Positions 18,167 through 26,553 of a stretch of DNA of 64,000 nucleotides are shown here, in pieces. Origin of the DNA: RYN-133 sp963785425 (GTDB lineage Bacteria > Actinomycetota > Actinomycetes > Mycobacteriales > Jatrophihabitantaceae); contig CAWAVG010000003.1 of the NCBI GenBank assembly GCA_963785425.1, positions 372,001-436,000 of the forward strand. The letters run 5' to 3'. Every line of letters starts with the position of its first letter. The stretch's first letter is position 1. The notes under the pieces are model-generated. The model did no database searches and was not told where the DNA came from. It saw only the letters and a program-made list of their open reading frames with translations. A program made the position numbers and the translations under genes.

Positions 18167-19112
18167 CGAAGCCCTCGCCGGTGATCGACACGAACAGGTC
18201 CTCGAGATCGGGACGATCGATCGCCAATCCGCGCAGCCGGACACCGCCCTGCACCAGCTGGCGTGCGATGTCCTCGACCGGCACCGAATCGAGCCGCGTG
18301 CTGAGAAGCTCGTGCTCCGCGTCGATCGACGGCTCCGCAAGACCGAGCCGCTGCAACACGGCTGCCGCGGCGTCGAGGTCGGGGGTGTTCACGCGCAGTT
18401 GCGGGGCGCCGTCGGCCAGGACGTCGTCGAGGGTTCCCTGGCGCACGAGCCGGCCGCCGGACATCATGCCGACATGGGTGGCGACCTGCTCGATCTCGCT
18501 GAGCAGATGGCTGGACACCAGCACGGTCGCGCCGTCGGTCGCGAGGTCACGAACCAACTTGCGCACCTCGCGGGTGCCCTGCGGGTCGAGGCCGTTGGTG
18601 GGCTCGTCGAGAACCAACAGATCGCGCGGCTGCAGCAACGCGGCAGCGAGACCGAGCCGTTGCTTCATGCCCAGTGAGTAGTTGCGGTACTTCTTGCCGG
18701 CCGCGGCGGACAGCCCGACACGTGCGAGCGCAGCGGCGATGCGCGCTTTCGAGGTCGCGGGATTCGCCGTCGCGTCGCTCACGTCCAGCCGGCGCAGGTT
18801 CTGCAGGCCGGTGAGGTAGGGATGGAAGGCCGGCCCTTCGATCAGCGCACCGACTCGCGGCAGCACCCGCGAACTGTCCGCCGGCATCCGCGCGCCGAGC
18901 AGTTCGATCTCGCCGGCGTCGGCAGCGATGAGCCCGAGCAGCATGCGGATCGTCGTGGTCTTGCCCGACCCGTTCGGTCCGAGGAATCCGTAGACCGCGC
19001 CGCTCGGAACCTGCAGGTCGATCGCGTCGACCGCGACCTGCGCGCCGAAGCGACGGGTAAGTCCCGACGTGCGCACGGCGACGGGGACCGTCGGCAGATC
19101 CGATGCCGTCAC
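18153..19112 (-). CDS. ABC transporter ATP-binding protein (CcmA/DRA type)
   Basis: About 319 residues. Walker A GPNGSGKTTT, signature YSLGMKQRL, Walker B LLVLDEPTNGLDPQG, H-loop VSSHLLSEI, and a C-terminal accessory domain of about 90 residues typical of exporter ATPases. The GTG at 19112 is chosen because GGTGAGG lies six bases upstream; GTG at 19148 or a start at 19217 that overlaps the upstream gene are alternatives. It pairs with the ABC-2 permease. The gene upstream encodes a LolA-like secreted protein, which may be functionally linked. Confidence 0.87.
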   Translation of the reverse strand: MTASDLPTVPVAVRTSGLTRRFGAQVAVDAIDLQVPSGAVYGFLGPNGSGKTTTIRMLLGLIAADAGEIELLGARMPADSSRVLPRVGALIEGPAFHPYLTGLQNLRRLDVSDATANPATSKARIAAALARVGLSAAAGKKYRNYSLGMKQRLGLAAALLQPRDLLVLDEPTNGLDPQGTREVRKLVRDLATDGATVLVSSHLLSEIEQVATHVGMMSGGRLVRQGTLDDVLADGAPQLRVNTPDLDAAAAVLQRLGLAEPSIDAEHELLSTRLDSVPVEDIARQLVQGGVRLRGLAIDRPDLEDLFVSITGEGFDVVN

Positions 19113-19152
19113 CGGCTGCCTCACCGGCTGCGTCGCCGCCTGCGCCACCGGG

Positions 19153-20265
19153 TCAGCGGGAGGTGGACGCGGCGACGTGCGCGAGCGCGGCCGGCCGGAG
19201 CGCGCCGACGAACGCACGGCCGTCAGGAAGGAGGACTGCGTTGACCAGCGCCGTGTGGAACAACCGCGCTCCGGACGTGCCGAGCCTCGTCGTGAGCTGC
19301 GAGATCACCCCGGACGAGGCGACGATCGAGTCGGCGTTGTGCACCTCGAGCACCGACGTCCAGCCCTTTCCGACGACGCGGGGCCGCGCAGGGCTGCCCG
19401 GCGATCCGCCAGGCATGGGCGCCGGGCCCACAGCGTGCTGTTCGCCCGGTCCGCCCTCGAACGGGTGCTTGGTGACGGTCGCGCCGGCCGGCGCCTTGAA
19501 GTCGAACGTCGACGCCGACGGCGTGGCGAACGAGATGTCGGTGAATCCGACCTTGATCGCTGGGGTCGACGACGCCCCGAACACCTCGACCTGCAGCGGC
19601 ACGAAGCGCGCGCTGTCGATCGCGATCGTGATCTTGCGGATCGTCGACCGTGCGTCGCGCGGCGCGACGACCAGGGTGTAGGCCGCCCGGCCGGCCACCG
19701 TCTGGTTTGGGCCGAGCGTGACGGCCGTCGAGGGCCGGATCGCCTTGAGCACGCGCGCGGTGAGAGCGGCCGGGGTCAGCGCCACGTGGGACATGTCCGG
19801 CGCAGTGTGCTCACGCGAGCGGTCCGGCAGCACGGTGTGACTCACCGTGTTGGAGTCGGACGTGTAGCTCCACACGTCACGCCCGTTGTGCACGAGGTCG
19901 GCCTCGGACAGCTGACCGATGACGGCCAGCCGCTGCTTCGTCGGGCCATCGGCCCAGACGCGCACGGAGTGCGTGCCGCTGATCAGCGACTGCCACGAGA
20001 GGGACGCGGCGTCTGCGGCGCCGGGCAGCTCCGGCAGGCCCAGATCGGCGACCTCGGTGATCTTGCCGGACAACGCGGTGGTCGTGGTCTTCTCGACCGA
20101 CACGAGCAGCTGCGCCGGCGAGCGGTGCGCCAGCCGGGGTGCCGCGGACGCGCCCGAGGTCTCGACAACTGCTCCGACGACGACCGCTGCGGCAGCTGCG
20201 ACGGGAACCAGCCATGCTGCCCGGCGGCGTCTCGAACTCGGCAAACGCATCATGGCTGCCATCAT
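19153..20265 (-). CDS. LolA-like/DUF2092 secreted protein
   Basis: 370 residues with an N-terminal RRRRAAW, a hydrophobic segment (WLVPVAAAAAVVVGAVV) and a likely cleavage near ASA-AP, so exported or membrane-anchored. The body has the LolA/LppX-like features VWSYTSDSNTVSH, VAGRAAYTLVVAPRD, IAIDSARFVPLQVEVFG and VGFTDISF, suggesting an eleven-stranded half-barrel that could carry a lipid. GGAGG lies at 20266-20270; ATG codons at 20265, 20262, 20253 and 20250 compete, and the exact start is unsure. It is followed by the ABC exporter genes, so it may be its extracytoplasmic partner. Confidence 0.75.
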   Translation of the reverse strand: MMAAMMRLPSSRRRRAAWLVPVAAAAAVVVGAVVETSGASAAPRLAHRSPAQLLVSVEKTTTTALSGKITEVADLGLPELPGAADAASLSWQSLISGTHSVRVWADGPTKQRLAVIGQLSEADLVHNGRDVWSYTSDSNTVSHTVLPDRSREHTAPDMSHVALTPAALTARVLKAIRPSTAVTLGPNQTVAGRAAYTLVVAPRDARSTIRKITIAIDSARFVPLQVEVFGASSTPAIKVGFTDISFATPSASTFDFKAPAGATVTKHPFEGGPGEQHAVGPAPMPGGSPGSPARPRVVGKGWTSVLEVHNADSIVASSGVISQLTTRLGTSGARLFHTALVNAVLLPDGRAFVGALRPAALAHVAASTSR

Positions 20266-20334
20266 CCTCCTTCGGTGCTGAGACCGCTCTTACCGGCGCA
20301 GGCCGCCCCGAGTCGCTGTCGGCTGCGCAGACAG

Positions 20335-20368
20335 CAGTGGTCCCCGACCGGACGGTCGGGGACCACTG
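20335..20368 (-). terminator. perfect 15-bp hairpin between the SGNH and LolA-like genes
   Basis: Arms 20335-20349 and 20354-20368 are exact complements (CAGTGGTCCCCGACC and its reverse complement) around a four-base loop GGAC. It lies 17 bases after the SGNH hydrolase stop on the minus strand. There is no clear T tract on either side, as is common for actinobacterial terminators. It probably ends the SGNH transcript and separates it from the downstream exporter unit. Confidence 0.75.
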
Positions 20369-20385
20369 ACTGAACGGCCGGAGGA

Positions 20386-21318
20386 TCAGGCCTTCTTGAT
20401 CACCCGCTCGACGGAGCTTGCGATCAGCGCGTGACCGGCGAGGCTCGGGTGGATACCGCAGGTGCCGTTCGGCGGCACGTTGTCCGTCAGCAGCGTCTCG
20501 AGTCCCGCCGCGCACGTGTTGTTGCCCGGCGCGTTCCGCGATGCGGACGCGAACCGCGCGTACGAATCGGCGATCGTGACGTTGCTGAATTTGCGGGCGA
20601 CGGAGGCTTCAGCAAGGTTGAGCAGATTGCTGTTGTCGTTCGCGTCCGAACTCGCATTGTTGACCGAGTAGTAGTTCACCAGCACCAACTGGCCCTTGTA
20701 GCCGGCCTTGTCCTTGAGCGCGTTCAGGATCGTGGTCAACCGCTTCTCCACGCGTCCGGCCAGAGCGGCCTTCTCCTGCAGGGTGTTGCAGTTGCCGAGG
20801 TCGATGCACCGCAGCCCGTCGTTGGCGCCGATCTGCAGCGTCACCAGCCGCGTGCCCGGGAACTTCTTCAGGTAGGCGATCGCGAACTGCAGCTGCGACT
20901 CGGTCGGACCCGTGTAGTGCGTGTGCAGCGGGAAGACGGACCGGTAGCCGGGTGACGTCCCGTCGTCCTGGACGGTGCACGCGTGGTCGAGGTGGCCGGC
21001 CGTGATGAAGCTGGCGGCGGTCTCGCCGGGGCAGGCGGCGTTCGTGAGCCGCAGGCCGAGGTTCTGCGCGATCAGGTACGGGTAGCCGTGGAACGTGCCC
21101 GGCTTGGAGTAGTCGGGAGTCTGGACGGCATCGGACTCGCGGTAGCCGAACGCGATCGAGTCGCCGAGCGCGAGATAGCGGGAACCCTGGGTCACCGGTG
21201 CCGGAGTTGTGGCCGCCGTGGCCGATGCCGCGCCGGCCGTCGTGAGCGAGACGACCGCGCCGACCGCTGCCATCGTCGCGAGTAGTTTGCGTGGCCTCTT
21301 TGCCAACGGAAATGTCAT
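20386..21318 (-). CDS. secreted SGNH/GDSL hydrolase
   Basis: 310 residues with an N-terminal KRPRK plus hydrophobic stretch (LLATMAAVGAVVSLTTAGA), cleaved near ASATAA. Block I LALGDSIAFGY carries the nucleophile Ser54; block III LQIGANDG gives the oxyanion Asn; block V is GIHPSLAGH with the catalytic His. The Asp normally three residues before that His is replaced by Cys (CGIH), so the enzyme may use a Ser-His dyad, as known for some Streptomyces esterases. Several Cys residues could form disulfides outside the cell. Probable secreted lipase or esterase. Confidence 0.88.
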   Translation of the reverse strand: MTFPLAKRPRKLLATMAAVGAVVSLTTAGAASATAATTPAPVTQGSRYLALGDSIAFGYRESDAVQTPDYSKPGTFHGYPYLIAQNLGLRLTNAACPGETAASFITAGHLDHACTVQDDGTSPGYRSVFPLHTHYTGPTESQLQFAIAYLKKFPGTRLVTLQIGANDGLRCIDLGNCNTLQEKAALAGRVEKRLTTILNALKDKAGYKGQLVLVNYYSVNNASSDANDNSNLLNLAEASVARKFSNVTIADSYARFASASRNAPGNNTCAAGLETLLTDNVPPNGTCGIHPSLAGHALIASSVERVIKKA

Positions 21319-21603
21319 GCAGAACGCCTTTCTGAGCGATCGAAAAAAGTTAACGCCGCGTGAACGGTGGTCCACAACGTTTCGCAGACGCGGACCGCAG
21401 TCAAGCCTTCTCGCGAGCCCGGGAACGATCTCCTGTCGCGAGTCAGGACGAATCACCCGAAGCGGGCGGTGATCTTCTGGCGGCGGGCACGGCGCGATCA
21501 CATAGGATTTCGCGTCAGGGCGCGATGACAGGGTCAGCCTGTCTTTCTCCCTGCCTTCACGAGAGCGCGTCCGAGGAGTTTCCGCTATGACGAAGACCCT
21601 GTC
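21319..21603. other. divergent intergenic region between SGNH hydrolase and a GAF-ANTAR gene
   Basis: 285 bases that hold the promoters of both flanking genes. An AT-rich run (AAAAAAGTTAAC) lies near 21341-21352, unusual for this DNA. I see no coding frame with normal GC3 bias and no strong palindrome. No sigma-factor site could be assigned with confidence. Confidence 0.4.
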
Positions 21604-22428
21604 GTGAGCGACCGCGACGACGACCGACCCGCTGCTGAGGCGTCCGGCGGCTCCGAGGTGAGCGACGACCAGGCGATTCTCGATCTCGCCGATCTGAACG
21701 CGGGCCTGCACGATCTCTCCGCGCTCGTCACCGACTCCATGGGTCTGCCGGACCTGCTCGCGCAGGTGGCCCGATCTGCCACCCTCGCGATCCCGGGCGC
21801 GGACGGCGCGGGCGTGACACTGCTGCGGGCCGACCGACGCGAGAACATCGTGCACGCGCTGGCAGCCAGCGACCCTTTCGTCAGCGAGATCGACGACATC
21901 CAGTACCGGGTGATCAACGAAGGACCGTGCATCACAGCGGCGCGCGAGCGGCGCACGGTGCGCTCCGGCGACCTCGCCGGCGACTCGCGCTGGCCACGCT
22001 TCGGACCACGCATCGGAAAACGCGGAGTGCGCAGCGTGCTGTCGCTTCCGCTGTTGCTCCAGGGAGAATTGGCGGGTCAGCTCGTCGGCGCGATCAACGT
22101 GTACGGCCGTGCGACGGACGTGTTCGACAACCACGCTGCTGAGATGGGTGAGGCATTCGCACGACCGGCCGCCGTGGCCGTGCACAACGCGCACGTGCTG
22201 GCGGCGGCCCAGACCTTGACGGCGCAGTTGCAGAACGCCCTGTCAAGTCGCCCGGTCATCGATCAGGCGATCGGCATCCTGCGCGGGCGTTCCGGCGCCA
22301 CGGCCGAAGAGGCGCTCGCCTCGCTGCGTGAGGCCAGTCAGCGCGAGAACGTCAAGATCGTGACGGTCGCCGAACGCGTGGTGGCCGAGGCGGTGGGTCG
22401 CGCGCGCTCACGGCATACCGAGGGCTGA
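21604..22428 (+). CDS. GAF-ANTAR domain protein
   Basis: 274 residues. The N-terminal helix (residues about 20-50) leads to a GAF sensor with IQYRVINEGPCITAARERRTVRS around residues 100-125 and VLSLPLLL and VGAINVYG further on. The C-terminal ANTAR RNA-binding domain (about 215-270) has SRPVIDQAIGILRGRSGAT and ASLREASQRENVKIVTVAERVV. ANTAR proteins bind paired hairpins in nascent RNA and prevent termination. The GTG start at 21604 has no strong ribosome site (GAAGACCC upstream). The GAF ligand is unknown; the invariant GPC Cys is shared with five relatives in this window. Confidence 0.88.
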   Translation: MSDRDDDRPAAEASGGSEVSDDQAILDLADLNAGLHDLSALVTDSMGLPDLLAQVARSATLAIPGADGAGVTLLRADRRENIVHALAASDPFVSEIDDIQYRVINEGPCITAARERRTVRSGDLAGDSRWPRFGPRIGKRGVRSVLSLPLLLQGELAGQLVGAINVYGRATDVFDNHAAEMGEAFARPAAVAVHNAHVLAAAQTLTAQLQNALSSRPVIDQAIGILRGRSGATAEEALASLREASQRENVKIVTVAERVVAEAVGRARSRHTEG

Positions 22429-22606
22429 CGGCCTTCGGTCAACCGCATTTGGCGTTCCGCACTGCCGTCGGCGGGTAGTGTCGACGACAGGCGATGCTGG
22501 CCGAGCGCCCTGACCTCGACCGGTGCCTAGTCCCAGCTCACGACCAGTGGCGCCGGGTTCGAGTTGAAACCACGGGCGTCCGGGGACGCCAGCCCGGGGC
22601 ACACCC

Positions 22607-23197
22607 GTGAACGAACCGGCGGAGCGGTCGGCGTCCGTCGTTGCCGCGCTCGCGGCCCTGACGGCGCTGCTCGACGACCCGGCGCTCGATCTGGCCGCGA
22701 GTCTCGCCGATCTCGAGGACGCGTGTCGGCTTTCGGTCGCGTCCTACCTCGGGCTCTCCGTACGTGCTGCGGCCGACGGACGCGAATTGGGGTTCTCGAC
22801 GCTCGATGGCCACCACGATCCTGAGGACATCGTGACGTCGTTGCGGCTCTCGATGACGCCCGCCGCCCAGGCCGGTGCGCTCGCCTCGATCGTGCTCGTG
22901 CTCTACGCGACGAAGTCGGGTGCCTTCGTCGATCTCGCGGCGGACCTCGACTGGCTGCTCGGCGCTCTGTCCGACGGAGCCGTCCTTGACGCCGATCTGG
23001 GCGGTCCCACTTTCACTCGTCTCGATGCAGCACTCATCGAGATGTCGACGATCGATCAGGCCGTCGGCCTGCTGATCGGTCGTGGCAGCACGTCCGAGCA
23101 GGCGCACGACGAACTCGTCACGAGAAGTCGTCGCAACGGACGGACCGTGCTCGACGAGGCGCAGCGGCTGCTTGCAGAACTCGACCCGGACGGGTGA
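22607..23197 (+). CDS. ANTAR domain protein with degenerate sensor domain
   Basis: 196 residues from GTG at 22607. The N-terminal two thirds has a GAF-like core but lacks the QYxxGxGPC motif of the neighbours; it reads LSVASYLGLSVRAAADGRELGFS and AGALASIVLVLYATKSGAF. The last 55 residues are ANTAR-like: STIDQAVGLLIGRGSTSEQAHDELVTRSRRNGRTVLDEAQRLL. It lies about 180 bases after the previous ANTAR gene and ends three bases from the convergent desaturase. Likely a second antiterminator with a different or no ligand. Confidence 0.8.
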   Translation: MNEPAERSASVVAALAALTALLDDPALDLAASLADLEDACRLSVASYLGLSVRAAADGRELGFSTLDGHHDPEDIVTSLRLSMTPAAQAGALASIVLVLYATKSGAFVDLAADLDWLLGALSDGAVLDADLGGPTFTRLDAALIEMSTIDQAVGLLIGRGSTSEQAHDELVTRSRRNGRTVLDEAQRLLAELDPDG

Positions 23198-23200
23198 GAC

Positions 23201-24280
23201 CTATCCGAGTGCGCGCGCCCGCCGCCCGGATGCGCGAGCCTGGCGTAGCGGTGCGCCCATCGCGTTGAGGTGCGTGAGCATCGCGCGGTAGGAACCGATG
23301 AGCGACGTCTCCGTGTAGCTGACCCCGAGCTCGTCGCAGTACGCCCGAATGATCGGCTTCGCGTGGCGCAGCGCGGCACGAGGCATGTTCGGGAACAGGT
23401 GATGTTCGATCTGGTAGTTGAGCCCGCCCAGCGCGAGGTCGGTGACCGTGCCGCCCCGCACGTTGCGAGACGTCAGGACCTGCCGGCGCAGATAGTCGAC
23501 GCGGTCATCGGGGCCGATCAAGGGCATGCCCTTGTGATTGGGCGCGAAGCTGCAACCCATGTAGATACCGAACAGTGCTTGGTTGACGGCGAAGAAGGCG
23601 AGCGCCTTCGTCGGCGACATCACCAACAGCAGCAGGCTGACGTAGAGCACCGCGTGCATGGCGAGCCCGATCGCCTCGAACCGTCTGGTCCCGCCACGCG
23701 GACTGCGGAACTTGTCTGTCACCACGGCGACGATGCTGTCGGCATGCATGCTGATGCCCTGCAGCGTCAGCAGCGGGAAGAACAGCCATGCCTGGCGCCG
23801 ACCGACGAAGCGGCTGATGGCGTTACCACGGATGCGCGACTGTGCGGGCGTGTAGATCAGCACGCCGTCTTCGATGTCGGGGTCGCGTTCGACGTCGTTC
23901 GGGTTGGCGTGATGGCGGTTGTGCGTGTCGACCCACCAGCCGTAGCTCAGCCCGACGAGAACCCCGAGCGAGCGTCCGAGCGCGTCGTTGGCACGGCGGG
24001 AGGCGAAGATCGCCTGATGTCCGGCGTCGTGACCCAGGAAGGCGAGCTGCCCGAACGCGATCGTCAAGACCGCTGCGCAGATGAGCTGGTACCACGAGTT
24101 CCCGATCACGACGATGGCGACGATGGTCGCGCAGTACAGGGTGATGGTCGCGGCGGCGCGCAGCGCGTACGACAACGGGCGACGATCCAACAGACCGGCA
24201 CTGCAGATCTCCCGCTTCAGCGCTGCGTAGTCGCTGCCGCGTTGGACGGGCGCCTCCGGCGTCACCCCGACGGTGACCAC
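23201..24280 (-). CDS. membrane fatty acid desaturase
   Basis: 359 residues. Three diiron histidine boxes are in the right order: HDAGH at 84-88, HNRHH at 120-124 and QIEHH at 290-294. Four or five membrane segments lie at about 42-60, 62-83, 100-115 and 205-240. The Gln in the third box and the HDAGH first box are typical of acyl-lipid (front-end or linoleoyl-CoA type) desaturases. Starts with GTG at 24280. It would insert a double bond into membrane lipids, using electrons from a ferredoxin or similar donor not encoded nearby. The setting among ANTAR regulators may reflect stress control of membrane fluidity. Confidence 0.93.
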   Translation of the reverse strand: MVTVGVTPEAPVQRGSDYAALKREICSAGLLDRRPLSYALRAAATITLYCATIVAIVVIGNSWYQLICAAVLTIAFGQLAFLGHDAGHQAIFASRRANDALGRSLGVLVGLSYGWWVDTHNRHHANPNDVERDPDIEDGVLIYTPAQSRIRGNAISRFVGRRQAWLFFPLLTLQGISMHADSIVAVVTDKFRSPRGGTRRFEAIGLAMHAVLYVSLLLLVMSPTKALAFFAVNQALFGIYMGCSFAPNHKGMPLIGPDDRVDYLRRQVLTSRNVRGGTVTDLALGGLNYQIEHHLFPNMPRAALRHAKPIIRAYCDELGVSYTETSLIGSYRAMLTHLNAMGAPLRQARASGRRARALG

Positions 24281-24513
24281 AGCTCAGACTCGCCGTGCGG
24301 ACGTGGCAGCGGCAGCGAGCGGGGTGGATGGAGACCGAACGAGCTTCATGGCGACACTCCGATTGGGATCGATAACGGGTGTCGCGAGGCAGCACACCGA
24401 AAGGACGAAATGGACGGCCGGAGCACGCTGAGGCGCGGTCCGATCTGGTGGTCACCGGTGTATTCGGCTTGAACTGATGCTCGCCGAGGTCAGCAGCGGA
24501 CAGCTGTCCTCGT

Positions 24514-24537
24514 CCCGAACTGGCTGAGATACTCAGC
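24514..24537 (+). repeat. 24-bp element, left copy of an inverted pair flanking a GAF-ANTAR gene
   Basis: The element begins CCCGAACTGGCTGA and ends CTCAGC; it contains the 15-base palindrome GCTGAGATACTCAGC at 24523-24537. A copy in inverted orientation lies at 25396-25419, matching at 20 of 24 positions, with the four differences clustered in the centre. This copy sits about 40 bases before the ATG at 24578, in the likely promoter or leader. It could be a regulator-binding site or an RNA hairpin. Confidence 0.65.
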
Positions 24538-24577
24538 TCGATCCACGTTACACCCCCAGGCACCCCAGGGATCTTCG

Positions 24578-25381
24578 ATGAACGACGACACCTCAGGCAC
24601 AGACGGCTCGAGTCACGTGCCCGGCCCGAATGCGACGTCGGACGACGGCGACCTCCAGGCGAGCATCGCGAACCTCGCCGGTCTGGTCACTGCGAGCTTC
24701 ACGCTCGACGCACTGCTCGGGGAAGTGGCCTCCTTCGCCGTGCACGCCATCCCCGGCGCCGAGGGCGCCGGCGTCACGCTGCTTAGCTTCACCGGTGCCG
24801 AGAGCAAGATCGAGGGATTGGCGGCCAGCGCACCGTTCGTCGCCGAGATCGATCAGATCCAGTACGAGACCGTGCGCGAAGGTCCGTGTATCACCGCTGC
24901 GCGCGAGCAGCGCACAGTGCGTTCGGGCTCGTTGGGCGGCGAGAAGATGTGGCCCCGGTTCGGACCGCGGGTCGGTCGCCTGGGCGTGCACAGCGCGTTG
25001 TCCCTGCCTCTCCTGCTTCCCGACCAGGTCGTGGGCGCGATCAACGTCTACGCCCGCGTCAAGGACGCCTTCGACGACCGCGCCGTCGCGCTCGGTGAAG
25101 CGTTCGCCAAGCCCGCGGCCGTCGCGGTGCACAATGCCCAGGTGCTGAGCCGGGCGCGCACCGCGGCGGCACAGCTCGACCGGGCGCTCAAGACCCGGCC
25201 GGTGATCGATCAGGCCATCGGCATCGTCCGCGGCAGGCGCGGTTGCACCGAGGTGGAGGCGTTCGCCCGCTTGCGAGCGATCAGCCAGGACGAGCACCGC
25301 AGGGTCGGCGAGGTCGCGCAGCGCATCGTCGACGACGCGGTGCGGCGTGCTCGAGCACGGCATATCGAGCCGAAAGAGTGA
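24578..25381 (+). CDS. GAF-ANTAR domain protein
   Basis: 267 residues. The GAF domain shows IQYETVREGPCITAAREQRTVRSG near 95-120 and LSLPLLLPDQVVGAINVYARV. The ANTAR domain (about 205-260) has TRPVIDQAIGIVRGRRG, then FARLRAISQDEHRRVGEVAQRIV. It is close in sequence to the protein at 21604, consistent with a local duplication across the desaturase. It is flanked by an inverted pair of 24-base elements and followed by a strong leader hairpin before two small genes, so it may act on its own downstream region. Confidence 0.88.
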   Translation: MNDDTSGTDGSSHVPGPNATSDDGDLQASIANLAGLVTASFTLDALLGEVASFAVHAIPGAEGAGVTLLSFTGAESKIEGLAASAPFVAEIDQIQYETVREGPCITAAREQRTVRSGSLGGEKMWPRFGPRVGRLGVHSALSLPLLLPDQVVGAINVYARVKDAFDDRAVALGEAFAKPAAVAVHNAQVLSRARTAAAQLDRALKTRPVIDQAIGIVRGRRGCTEVEAFARLRAISQDEHRRVGEVAQRIVDDAVRRARARHIEPKE

Positions 25382-25395
25382 TATTCTCGGGCCCG

Positions 25396-25419
25396 GCTGA
25401 GATGTTCAGCCAGTTCGGG
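25396..25419 (-). repeat. 24-bp element, right (inverted) copy
   Basis: On the minus strand it reads CCCGAACTGGCTGA, then ACAT, then CTCAGC. On the plus strand the nearby GGCTGA-GATGT-TCAGCC (25395-25411) forms a six-base-pair hairpin with a five-base loop. It starts 15 bases after the GAF-ANTAR stop codon, so it may also act as a weak terminator or RNA-binding element. Confidence 0.6.
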
Positions 25420-25480
25420 CTGTGGTCGGCCGTCCGCTGCTGACCGCGATGAGCGCGCCGCTCGCACCGAACATGCTCCG

Positions 25481-25921
25481 GTGACGACGACACATCGGTC
25501 TCACCGCATGTACCGATCCTCTGCAGCCCGGGTGCACGCGCAGCAGCGCGACGTCGCGACGTTCCGCGACGACGCCTCCCGGCGAGCCGGAGCCCGTCCA
25601 TCGAGGCAACCCGCAGCCGGGGGTGGCGTGGTTGCCCATCAAGAGGCCGTCGGGGGTGTCGACCCGGCGGGGGCGAAGGTCGACACCCCCGACGTGCTGG
25701 GTCGCACCGGCGATCCGTACGAATGGCCCCGTCAGGTGCGTGCCGCATTGGACGGCCTGGACGAGGTCACTGCCACCGCGCTCGTGCTCGTCTACGAACG
25801 CGCGGCCACGCAATCCGAGGTGGCCGCCGAGCTCGGTCTCGAGCCGGCGCAGGTCAAGTCGGTCATCGCTCGTGGTCTGCTCCGCGTCGGCGCGATCCTG
25901 CGTGCAGACCCGCCGCTATGA
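25481..25921 (+). CDS. small sigma-70 region 4-like (HTH) protein
   Basis: 146 residues from GTG at 25481; the recognisable part is the last 75 residues. ALDGLDEVTATALVLVYERA is followed by the HTH-like QSEVAAELGLEPAQVKSVIARGLLRV, as in region 4 of ECF sigma factors. The first 70 residues are low-complexity. A GTG at 25694, directly after a perfect 17-base-pair hairpin, is a credible alternative start and would give a 75-residue protein. The stop overlaps the DUF5994 start (ATGA), so both are co-translated. It may bind a promoter or an anti-sigma partner, but it lacks region 2. Confidence 0.62.
   Translation: MTTTHRSHRMYRSSAARVHAQQRDVATFRDDASRRAGARPSRQPAAGGGVVAHQEAVGGVDPAGAKVDTPDVLGRTGDPYEWPRQVRAALDGLDEVTATALVLVYERAATQSEVAAELGLEPAQVKSVIARGLLRVGAILRADPPL
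25648..25694 (+). promoter_or_regulatory. 17-bp perfect hairpin, possible attenuator
   Basis: Arms 25648-25664 (CGTCGGGGGTGTCGACC) and 25678-25694 are exact reverse complements around a 13-base loop (25665-25677). It lies between the GAF-ANTAR gene and the HTH/DUF5994 pair, either early in the HTH gene or just before its alternative start at 25694. No T tract follows. Because ANTAR proteins work by preventing termination at leader hairpins, this is a reasonable local target. A clear paired hexaloop ANTAR motif was not found upstream. Confidence 0.6.
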
Positions 25922-26325
25922 CCGACCGCGCACGCGTGAGCTTCCGACAGCCGGTGTCCAAGGACGGATACGTCGACGCCGGCTGGTGGCCGCGGTCCCG
26001 CGATCTGACCCAGGAACTGCCCCCGTTGCTCGAGGTCCTTTGGACCGCCGCGCGCGAAATCACCCGCGTGACCTACAACAGCGACTCGTGGGATCCCGCG
26101 CCGCGCAGGCTGATCATCGAACGAAGGCTCGTGCACCTCGGCGGCTTCCGTCACCAAGACCCGCTCCTGCTGTCGGCCATGACGACCGGTGGCGTCGACC
26201 GGATCGAGTTCCTGGTCATCGCACCGGACACCGATCCGCAGCTGGCCGAACGGGTACTGCAGCTCGCCAGCGAGATCGGTCATCTGCAGTCGCCCGCGGA
26301 CTTGCTCGCGCTGGCAGCGCAGTAA
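25918..26325 (+). CDS. DUF5994 family protein
   Basis: 135 residues. Matches the actinobacterial DUF5994 pattern: VSKDGYVDAGWWPRSRDLTQELPPLLEVL, ITRVTYNSDSWDPAPRRLI, RLVHLGGFRHQDP and a hydrophobic strand (IEFLVIAPDT). The function is unknown; the family often sits beside ANTAR, STAS and GAF genes, as here. ATG at 25918 overlaps the HTH gene stop. It is soluble, with no signal peptide. Confidence 0.8.
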   Translation: MTDRARVSFRQPVSKDGYVDAGWWPRSRDLTQELPPLLEVLWTAAREITRVTYNSDSWDPAPRRLIIERRLVHLGGFRHQDPLLLSAMTTGGVDRIEFLVIAPDTDPQLAERVLQLASEIGHLQSPADLLALAAQ

Positions 26326-26553
26326 GCGAGCAACAAAGGACGTTCGCCCGCGGCGTCCGCACCGTGCCGCGATCTCGAACGCCTCCGAGGAGCGGCCCGC
26401 GCATGCCTATCGCGGGCAGCTGCCCATCCGTCGCATCGACGGCGACGTCGGGCACTTCCGCGCCGCCGCTCACCAACTCGTCACACAGCTGGTCGACGCG
26501 TCCGCCGCCGCGCCGTCCGGCGCCTGATCGATCCGGCAGGGCACACTGCACAC

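Noticed and set aside
26330..26527. small gene between DUF5994 and corA (reading ISNASEERPAHAYRGQLPIR)
   Set aside because: The frame has plausible codon use but no ATG, GTG or TTG start and no ribosome site; could be a remnant only.
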